This document shows positions 1 through 4,361 of a stretch of 8,610 nt of DNA, one piece after another. Both the position numbers and the translations under genes were made by a program. Numbering within the stretch: the stretch's first letter is position 1; every line of letters starts with the position of its first letter. The stretch lies in NCBI GenBank assembly GCA_937928015.1, contig CALFXA010000279.1, forward strand, positions 1-8,610, read 5' to 3'. The notes beneath the pieces were generated by a model. It did no database searches. It saw only the letters and a list, made by a program, of their open reading frames with translations, and was not told the DNA's origin. Origin of the DNA: an uncultured Anaerolineales bacterium. GTDB taxonomy: Bacteria; Chloroflexota; Anaerolineae; Anaerolineales; Villigracilaceae.

Positions 1-77
1 GGGTGCTGGTAAAGATCATCGGGGAATGACCGCCTAGACAACGGAATCAGGCTGAGGTACAGGATGGGATACTTAAT

Positions 78-95
78 TTGTGACGTATTGCACAA
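78..95. promoter_or_regulatory. 18-bp palindromic operator, Rex- or CRP/FNR-like
   Basis: TTGTG (78-82) and CACAA (91-95) form perfect inverted arms around 8 bp. The full site reads TTGTGACGTATTGCACAA. It matches the Rex consensus TTGTGAANNNNTTCACAA at all defined positions except 7 and 13, and also resembles a CRP-type TGTGA-N6-TCACA site. Two similar 18-bp sites lie before the hydrogenase genes at 2805-2822 and 2825-2842. Rex, which senses the NADH/NAD+ ratio, is the more attractive candidate because the operon encodes an NAD-linked hydrogenase, but the binding protein is not encoded here. Confidence 0.5.
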
Positions 96-106
96 TATGG
101 TATAAA
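78..106 (+). promoter_or_regulatory. Candidate sigma70-type promoter upstream of the accessory module
   Basis: TTGTGA (78-83) lies 17 bp before TATAAA (101-106), a fair match to -35 and -10 boxes with ideal spacing. The -35 box is the left arm of an 18-bp palindrome (78-95), so a protein bound there would block polymerase. Transcription would start near 113 and give a leader of about 70 nt before the first gene. Sigma-factor specificity in this organism is unknown, so this is a pattern match only. Confidence 0.5.
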
Positions 107-146
107 TGTCACCTGAAATCTATAAGAATTTGCCTAGCCACGCCCC

Positions 147-170
147 TGCGATTAAGGCATAATAATCGCA
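147..170. repeat. Perfect 8-bp inverted repeat in the leader (possible RNA hairpin)
   Basis: TGCGATTA (147-154) and TAATCGCA (163-170) are exact reverse complements separated by 8 nt. In RNA this gives an 8-bp stem with an 8-nt loop ending 3 nt before the weak ribosome-binding sequence AGGT (174-177) of the first gene. It could be a translational control hairpin, a DNA operator or chance. There is no U-tract after it, so it is not an intrinsic terminator. Confidence 0.45.
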
Positions 171-184
171 AACAGGTCAACTAT

Positions 185-553
185 ATGAAATTATCTGAAA
201 TCATCGAACACGTTCAGGGAACGGTGCTCAATCCAGAGGTCCAGGCCAACGCTGAGATCGTCGGCGGCTGCGGCGCAGACCTGATGAGCGACGTGCTGGC
301 CGTGGTCAAGCCCGAGGCGGTATTGCTGACAGGGTTGTGCAACCTGCAAGTTGTCCGCACGGCGGAAATGGCCGATGTGCGCGCCATCGTCTTTTTACGC
401 GGCAAACAGCCCACGCCCGAGATGGTGGAACTTGCCACGCAGAAAGGCATTCCACTCATCTCCAGCCAGCGCGGTATGTTCGAATGCTGCGGGCGTTTGT
501 ATTGTTCGGGCTTGCGAAGTTTCGAGACGAACATGAACGGCAGTCATGAGTAG
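185..553 (+). CDS. DRTGG-domain protein
   Basis: A 122-residue stand-alone DRTGG-type domain. Visible family landmarks are the basic/hydrophobic start MKLSEIIEHVQG, ADLMSDVL (31-38), LLTGLCNLQVVRTA (47-60), IVFLRGKQP (68-76) and FECCGRLY (99-106). DRTGG domains occur in phosphotransacetylase, CBS-containing pyrophosphatases and HPr-kinase-related proteins and are thought to be regulatory; no catalytic residues are evident. The start at 185 is preferred because the domain begins there and AGGT lies 7 nt upstream; an extension to 80 would run through the promoter and leader. Five cysteines (29, 52, 101, 102, 107) are many for its size. The stop overlaps the next start by 8 nt, implying translational coupling. 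It probably helps sense or regulate the downstream hydrogenase; the mechanism is unknown. Confidence 0.85.
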   Translation: MKLSEIIEHVQGTVLNPEVQANAEIVGGCGADLMSDVLAVVKPEAVLLTGLCNLQVVRTAEMADVRAIVFLRGKQPTPEMVELATQKGIPLISSQRGMFECCGRLYCSGLRSFETNMNGSHE

Positions 554-1559
554 CACCATTCAAGAAACGCAGGGACGCAAGGGACGTCCCATCACCGACA
601 ACGATGCACAGGAAATCACGCGCATCGAGGAACTTTCCTACGACCTGCGTATCTTCGAAGTGATGAGTCGCGAAGTCTTCACGCTTGCGCCTAATCAGAC
701 GATACGCGATGGCCTTGAGGTACTGCGCACCAAGCGTATCTCGGGCGCGCCCGTGGTGGAGAACGGCGACCTGGCGGGGGTAATCAGCACCGAAGACCTG
801 ATGCGCGCCCTGACCCAGAACGATCTGGAGTCCCCCATCCGCAAATACATGTCCACCAATGTCATCAGCGTCAAGTCGTATGAACCCGTCGTCAAGGCGC
901 TGGAGACGTTTGCGCGCACCAACGTGGGGCGCCTGCCCGTGACCAACGAGCACGATCAACTGGTGGGCATGATCACCAAAGGTGACATCACACGCGGCGT
1001 GCTGGTCGCCATCCGCAAGGATTATCAAGAGGAAGAGATCCGCCGCTATCGCGTGCGGCATCTGTTCGAGGACATCACCTCCGACCGCACCAGCCTGATC
1101 CTGCGCTATCACATCAAGCCGCGCGATTTCGTCAACGGCGGCCAGGCCTCCAGCCACATCAAGCGTGCCATGCTGCGCCTCGGCGCGAGCGCACAGTTGG
1201 CCCGTCAGTGCGGCATCGCCGTCTACGAAGCGGAAATGAACCTGATCATCCACACCACCAACGGCGGCATCCTGCGCGTGCAGATCGAGCCGCACCGCAT
1301 CCTGATGCAAACCACTGACGACGGCCCAGGCATCCCAGACGTGAACAAGGCCCTGCAGCCAGGCTGGTCCACCGCCCCACAGGAGGCCCGCAACATGGGC
1401 TTTGGCGCGGGCATGGGCCTGGTCAACATCAAGAGCTGCGTGGACAAAATGGAAATCTTCTCGGGTGCAGGTAAGGGGACGCGCCTGATGATGGAAATCC
1501 ACCTGCGGCCTGACGAAAAGTTCAGCGCCGCCGAGGGGACCGAGGAGCCTGGCATCTGA
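546..1559 (+). CDS. CBS-pair protein fused to an anti-sigma-type (RsbW/SpoIIAB-like) GHKL ATPase domain
   Basis: A 337-residue cytoplasmic protein. Residues about 35-150 form two CBS repeats (VMSREVFTLAPNQTIRDG then YMSTNVISVKSYEP), a module that usually binds adenine nucleotides. After a charged linker, residues about 200-325 form a histidine-kinase-like ATPase: N-box with E228 and N232, DDGPGIPD (258-265) binding ATP, glycine-rich loop GFGAGMGL (285-292) and terminal GKGTRLMMEI. There is no H-box or phospho-acceptor domain, so it resembles serine-kinase anti-sigma factors rather than sensor kinases. It may couple adenylate or energy status to control of the operon, but its partner is unknown. 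The start overlaps the preceding stop, and AAGGAG for the next gene follows directly. Confidence 0.88.
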   Translation: MSSTIQETQGRKGRPITDNDAQEITRIEELSYDLRIFEVMSREVFTLAPNQTIRDGLEVLRTKRISGAPVVENGDLAGVISTEDLMRALTQNDLESPIRKYMSTNVISVKSYEPVVKALETFARTNVGRLPVTNEHDQLVGMITKGDITRGVLVAIRKDYQEEEIRRYRVRHLFEDITSDRTSLILRYHIKPRDFVNGGQASSHIKRAMLRLGASAQLARQCGIAVYEAEMNLIIHTTNGGILRVQIEPHRILMQTTDDGPGIPDVNKALQPGWSTAPQEARNMGFGAGMGLVNIKSCVDKMEIFSGAGKGTRLMMEIHLRPDEKFSAAEGTEEPGI

Positions 1560-1572
1560 CCAAGGAGCTGGT

Positions 1573-1911
1573 ATGACCCTGCAAGAGATCATCGCCAAAC
1601 TGAACCTGAAAGTTCTCACCGCCCCCCGAAATTTCTCCGCCATCACGCCCAGGGGCGGATACGCCTCCGATCTGCTGAGTTGCGTCATGGCGGGCGCTCA
1701 ACCCGACAATGTGTGGGTCACCCTGCAAGCGCACATGAACGTGGTGGCCGTGGCGTCGTTGCGCGAAGTATCGGCCGTTATCATCACCGAAGGCGCCCAA
1801 CCCGAAGCGGACGTGATCACCAAGGCGAATGAACAAGACGTAATCCTGCTCTCCGCTTCAGAGCCAAGCTATGCGGTGATTGGCAGGTTGTGGAAAATGG
1901 GGATTCAGTAA
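1573..1911 (+). CDS. Second DRTGG-family protein
   Basis: A 112-residue protein of the DRTGG-like fold, related in outline to the protein at 185-553 but clearly divergent. Landmarks are MTLQEIIAKLNLKVL at the start, GGYASDLLSCVMAGA (28-42, equivalent to ADLMSDVL), WVTLQAHMNVVAVA (48-61), AVIITEGAQPEADVI (68-82) and a C-terminal IGRLWKMGI. A strong ribosome-binding site AAGGAG (1562-1567) lies 5 nt before the ATG. Such proteins are often labelled serine kinase-like from distant HPr kinase homology, but no P-loop or catalytic motif is visible, so enzymatic activity is unlikely. It may pair with the first DRTGG protein and the CBS-ATPase in one regulatory assembly; that is inferred from gene order. 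Confidence 0.83.
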   Translation: MTLQEIIAKLNLKVLTAPRNFSAITPRGGYASDLLSCVMAGAQPDNVWVTLQAHMNVVAVASLREVSAVIITEGAQPEADVITKANEQDVILLSASEPSYAVIGRLWKMGIQ

Positions 1912-1947
1912 TTTCCGTCACGGAAGCGAACGAAAGCGAATCGACAT

Positions 1948-1985
1948 GAGATTGCTTCGTCGACCTTCGGCCTTCTCGCAATGAC
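1948..1985. repeat. Dispersed intergenic repeat arm, reverse orientation
   Basis: On the minus strand this reads from TGTCATTGCGAGAAGG to GACGAAGCAATCTC, the pattern of a short dispersed element seen between genes in Chloroflexota, Rickettsiales and many metagenomic contigs (GTCATTGCGAG...GAAGCAATCTC). Only one arm is visible. The region just upstream (1913-1947) includes the short palindrome TTCCGTCACGGAA (1913-1925) and a GCGAACGAAAGCGAA run that may belong to the same insertion. The plus-strand end of the element, CGCAATGACA, contains the start codon of the PHP gene. Identification is from memory of the motif, since the rest of the genome is unavailable. Confidence 0.6.
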
Positions 1986-2724
1986 ATATTACCGCGCTGA
2001 ACTGCATGTACACACCGTCCTCTCGCCCTGCGCGGGCGTGGAGATGATCCCGCCTGTGATCGTGCAGTCCGCGCTGGAAAAGGGCATCAACCTGCTTGCA
2101 ATCACCGATCACAACCAAACGGCCAACATCGGCGCGGTGATGGAAGCGGCACGAGGGGCGGGACTATCCGTGCTGGCAGGCATGGAGTTGCAAACGCGGG
2201 AAGAAGTCCACGTGTTGTGCCTGTTCGATGGCCTGGATCAGGCCGAGGCGTGGCAGCGCAGCGTCGACCTGCACTTTGGGAGCATCCTCAACGACGAGGA
2301 ACATATCGGCGAGCAGTACATCGTCGATGCCACGGGGGACTTCATCCGCAGGGAATCCAGGATGTTGATCACCAACGTGGATCTTTCGCTTGAAGAAGCC
2401 GTGCAGGGAGTCAATGCCCTGGGTGGACTGGTCATCCCCGCGCACGTGGAGCGTCATGCCTATGGCCTGCTGGCCATGCTCGGGTTTGCGTCGCCGCTCT
2501 TCGAGGCGCTGGAAATTTCACGGCACACCACGCCTGAAGCGGCGCGAAAACAGTTCCTGCAAATCGCGGGCTTTCCCCTGCTGCAAAGCGGAGACGTGCA
2601 TTATCCCGAGGAGTTTCTGGGGGCCATGGAATTTGAAATGGAAGCGCCGACCATCGCGGAGATTCGCAAGGCACTGCGGGGGACAGACGGACGCAGGATG
2701 AGGATGCTGCCTCGGAACGCGTAA
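1981..2724 (+). CDS. PHP-domain metal-dependent phosphoesterase
   Basis: A 247-residue single-domain PHP protein. Metal ligands are seen in order: HVH (H9, H11), TDHN (D43, H44), E69, H77, PAHVER (H155) and GDVHY (D205, H207). This set matches trinuclear-metal PHP enzymes that hydrolyse phosphoester bonds, for example of nucleotides or phosphorylated amino-acid precursors; the substrate here is unknown. The ATG at 1981 is the only sensible start because the HxH motif follows eight residues later, yet it lies inside the repeat at 1948-1985 and has no recognisable ribosome-binding site. It follows the DRTGG gene by 69 nt and precedes the second promoter. PHP genes next to DRTGG and hydrogenase genes suggest an accessory role, perhaps turning over a small signalling molecule (inference). 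Confidence 0.87.
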   Translation: MTYYRAELHVHTVLSPCAGVEMIPPVIVQSALEKGINLLAITDHNQTANIGAVMEAARGAGLSVLAGMELQTREEVHVLCLFDGLDQAEAWQRSVDLHFGSILNDEEHIGEQYIVDATGDFIRRESRMLITNVDLSLEEAVQGVNALGGLVIPAHVERHAYGLLAMLGFASPLFEALEISRHTTPEAARKQFLQIAGFPLLQSGDVHYPEEFLGAMEFEMEAPTIAEIRKALRGTDGRRMRMLPRNA

Positions 2725-2767
2725 TTCCAGCAAAGACAAAAATCACATTTCAATATGACTTTCACTA

Positions 2768-2796
2768 TTGACTCGTGCTCATAGCGGGAGTAAACT
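2768..2796 (+). promoter_or_regulatory. Candidate promoter of the hydrogenase operon
   Basis: TTGACT (2768-2773) lies 17 bp before TAAACT (2791-2796) in the AT-rich gap after the PHP gene. Transcription would begin near 2803, just upstream of two operator-like palindromes (2805-2842), which would place them as roadblocks or initiation-region repressor sites. Alternative -10 boxes are TATACT (2796-2801) and TACAAT (2818-2823), but neither has a good -35 at proper spacing. No terminator hairpin is visible between 2725 and 2768, so read-through from the PHP gene is also possible. Confidence 0.5.
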
Positions 2797-2804
2797 ATAC
2801 TTGA

Positions 2805-2822
2805 TTGTGAAATTTAGTACAA
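2805..2822. promoter_or_regulatory. Rex/CRP-like operator, upstream member of a tandem pair
   Basis: TTGT (2805-2808) and ACAA (2819-2822) bracket 10 bp; the site reads TTGTGAAATTTAGTACAA. The left half is a perfect Rex half-site (TTGTGAA), while the right half differs at positions 12-14. It has the same 18-bp length as the site at 78-95. Confidence 0.45.
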
Positions 2823-2824
2823 TA

Positions 2825-2842
2825 TTGTGACGCAAATCACCA
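2825..2842. promoter_or_regulatory. Rex/CRP-like operator, downstream member of a tandem pair
   Basis: The site reads TTGTGACGCAAATCACCA: TTGTG on the left and CACCA (one mismatch from CACAA) on the right. It also contains TGTGA-N6-TCAC, a good CRP/FNR-family half-palindrome. It shares TTGTGACG with the site at 78-95. Its centre is 20 bp from that of the neighbouring site, about two helical turns, so both could be bound on one DNA face. It ends just before the GGAG ribosome-binding sequence (2846-2849) of the HoxE-like gene. Confidence 0.45.
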
Positions 2843-2860
2843 TACGGAGTTCCACCATCC

Positions 2861-3364
2861 ATGAATGAAACCCCCGCCCCCACCACCGAACATGAATTGT
2901 GCGAAAACAAGCGCACCGCGCTGGATGCCATCATCGCCCAACACCGCGACCGCCCTGGTGCATTGATGGTTATCTTGAACGAGACCCAAAAGCAGGTCGG
3001 TTATGTGTCCGAGCCGATGCAGCGCTACGTGGCGAAGAAAATGCGCGTGCCCGTCAGCGCGGTGCATGGCGTGGTGACGTTCTATTCGTTCTTCACCACC
3101 CAGCCGCGCGGGAAGCACACCGTCAAGTTCTGCATGGGCACAGCCTGCTACGTGGGCGGCGTGCCGCAGTTGATCGAAAAGGCCAAGCAATTGACGGGCA
3201 CCGACATCGGTCAGACCACGCCCGACGGCCAGTTGACCATGGAAGTCTGCCGCTGCGTGGGCGCCTGCTCCCAGGCCCCCGTCGTCACCGTGGACGATGA
3301 AGTGGTTGGCCGCGTCAAACCCAACAAGTTCCCCCAACTGATCAAGAAATTACTGGAAAGCTAA
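2861..3364 (+). CDS. hoxE: NuoE/HoxE/HydC-like [2Fe-2S] subunit of NAD-linked hydrogenase
   Basis: A 167-residue thioredoxin-fold ferredoxin subunit that normally pairs with the NuoF/HoxF flavin subunit in the diaphorase part of complex I-like and Hox/Hyd hydrogenases. An N-terminal helical region (about 15-80) has the family motif LNETQKQVGYVSEPM and VHGVVTFYSFF. The [2Fe-2S] ligands are all present: C91 and C96 (CMGTAC, spacing x4) and C132 and C136 (CVGAC, spacing x3); C130 is an extra nearby cysteine. Length is normal for the family. GGAG lies 11 nt upstream of the ATG. It is the first gene after the second promoter and is followed by the small ATPase gene. The alternative name hydC applies if the complex is of the bifurcating type. 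Confidence 0.93.
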   Translation: MNETPAPTTEHELCENKRTALDAIIAQHRDRPGALMVILNETQKQVGYVSEPMQRYVAKKMRVPVSAVHGVVTFYSFFTTQPRGKHTVKFCMGTACYVGGVPQLIEKAKQLTGTDIGQTTPDGQLTMEVCRCVGACSQAPVVTVDDEVVGRVKPNKFPQLIKKLLES

Positions 3365-3401
3365 TCCGCAGCCTCAACAAATTGAGCATCGTGAGTCAAC
3401 C

Positions 3402-3962
3402 GTGAAAGAAATCGCCCTTCATCTCATCGACCTGGCAGAGAACAGTGTCAGCGCAAATGCCAAGACCATCCACATTCGGGTGGCCGAGGATTTTCGCACA
3501 GACCAACTTTCGGTCAGCGTGGAAGATGACGGCAAAGGCATGAGCGAGGATACGGTCAAACAGCTATCCGATCCGTTCTATACCAGCCGCACCACACGTA
3601 ACGTGGGTCTGGGAATCCCATTGCTCAGGGAACAGGCTGAAGGCTGCAACGGCAGGATGTGTGTCACGTCCAGGCCCGGAGCGGGCACCAAGGTGGAAGC
3701 CTTCTTCCAACACTCGCACATCGACCGCATGCCGCTCGGTAATCTGCCCAGCACCTTCCTCACGCTCGAAGTGGCCCATCCCGAGATCCACTGGGTCTTT
3801 ACCTACAGTTACCAACCGCCCTTCAAGGGCAGTCCGCGCATTTACGAGTTCGATGACCAGCCCGTGAAGGAAACTCTGGACGGGCTATCCCTCACCCACC
3901 CCGATGTAATCACCTTCCTGCGCTCCTCGCTCGAAGAAGGCATCGCCGAGGCACGCAAGTAA
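3402..3962 (+). CDS. Small GHKL (histidine-kinase-like) ATPase of the hydrogenase operon
   Basis: A 186-residue protein starting with GTG. It consists of a bare GHKL ATP-binding domain (about 1-110) and a short C-terminal extension of unknown fold. Motifs: N-box LIDLAENSVSANA with E13 and N14, DDGKGM (42-47), DPFYTSR (57-63), lid glycines VGLGIPLL (68-75) and SRPGAGTKVEAFF. There is no dimerisation/phospho-acceptor domain and no membrane segment, so it is not a complete sensor kinase. Similar ATPases sit between the hydC-like and hydB-like genes in bifurcating [FeFe] hydrogenase operons, where their function is unclear. The GTG at 3402 is chosen because the family begins with this MKEIALHLIDLAENS pattern; only a weak purine stretch (GTGAG, 3391-3395) precedes it. 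Confidence 0.87.
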   Translation: MKEIALHLIDLAENSVSANAKTIHIRVAEDFRTDQLSVSVEDDGKGMSEDTVKQLSDPFYTSRTTRNVGLGIPLLREQAEGCNGRMCVTSRPGAGTKVEAFFQHSHIDRMPLGNLPSTFLTLEVAHPEIHWVFTYSYQPPFKGSPRIYEFDDQPVKETLDGLSLTHPDVITFLRSSLEEGIAEARK

Positions 3963-3983
3963 AGCACGAAAACAGGAGAACCA

Positions 3984-4361
3984 ATGCCAACCGTAAAATC
4001 CCTCGAAGACCTGAAGAGAATCCGCGAAGAAGCCATGAAGAAACGCGACATCAAGACAGCCGGAGGCCGCGTGCAGATCGTGGTCGGCATGGGCACGCCA
4101 GGCATCGCGGCGGGCGCGCGCGACACACTCAAGGAATTCCTGAATCTCATCGAAGAAAAGAATCTGACCGACGTCACCGTGCGCCAGACAGGCAACTTCG
4201 GCCTCGACTCGCTGGAACCTGTCGTGCAGGTCATCATCGATAACGCTGCGCCCGTGACCTACGGCAAGGTGACTCCCTACGCCGCACGCCAGATCATGGA
4301 ACAGCACATCCTCGGCGGCAAGGTCGTGGAAACCAACGTCATTCCCACAGAGGCCAAATGA
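3984..4361 (+). CDS. HndB-like thioredoxin-fold ferredoxin protein lacking all cysteines
   Basis: A 125-residue protein with an N-terminal charged helix (about 5-25) followed by the thioredoxin-like ferredoxin fold of HndB-type subunits. The scaffold motifs are kept: VGMGTPGIAAGARD (34-47), VRQTGNFGLDSLEPVVQV (66-83), VTYGKVTP and the C-terminal EQHILGGKVVE. The family normally reads GMxTCGIAAGA and TGCxGLCxxEP; here those cysteine positions are P39, N71 and D75, and the protein contains no cysteine at all, so it cannot hold a [2Fe-2S] cluster in the usual way. The frame is intact, with a strong AGGAGA site (3974-3979) 4 nt before the ATG, and the stop overlaps the next start as ATGA. It is probably a maintained structural or regulatory subunit rather than an electron carrier. 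Confidence 0.87.
   Translation: MPTVKSLEDLKRIREEAMKKRDIKTAGGRVQIVVGMGTPGIAAGARDTLKEFLNLIEEKNLTDVTVRQTGNFGLDSLEPVVQVIIDNAAPVTYGKVTPYAARQIMEQHILGGKVVETNVIPTEAK

Noticed and set aside
1..29. Possible gene ends at the left edge: VLVKIIGE followed by a stop on the plus strand, or a minus-strand start MIFTST at position 19 that loosely recalls RmlC N-termini
   Set aside because: Six to eight residues are not enough to support either gene, and no clear ribosome-binding site supports the minus-strand start. Positions 1-77 are left without a gene call.
456..1688. A 410-residue open frame on the minus strand opposite the CBS-ATPase gene
   Set aside because: It spans three plus-strand genes with recognisable domains and has no domain of its own.
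1913..1925. Short palindrome TTCCGTCACGGAA after the second DRTGG gene as a terminator
   Set aside because: The arms leave a one-base loop and there is no U-tract, so it is not a plausible intrinsic terminator.
1918..2118. A small minus-strand frame encoding SAVICHCEKAEGRRSNL
   Set aside because: This peptide is a translation of the intergenic repeat; such pseudo-proteins are a common annotation artefact.
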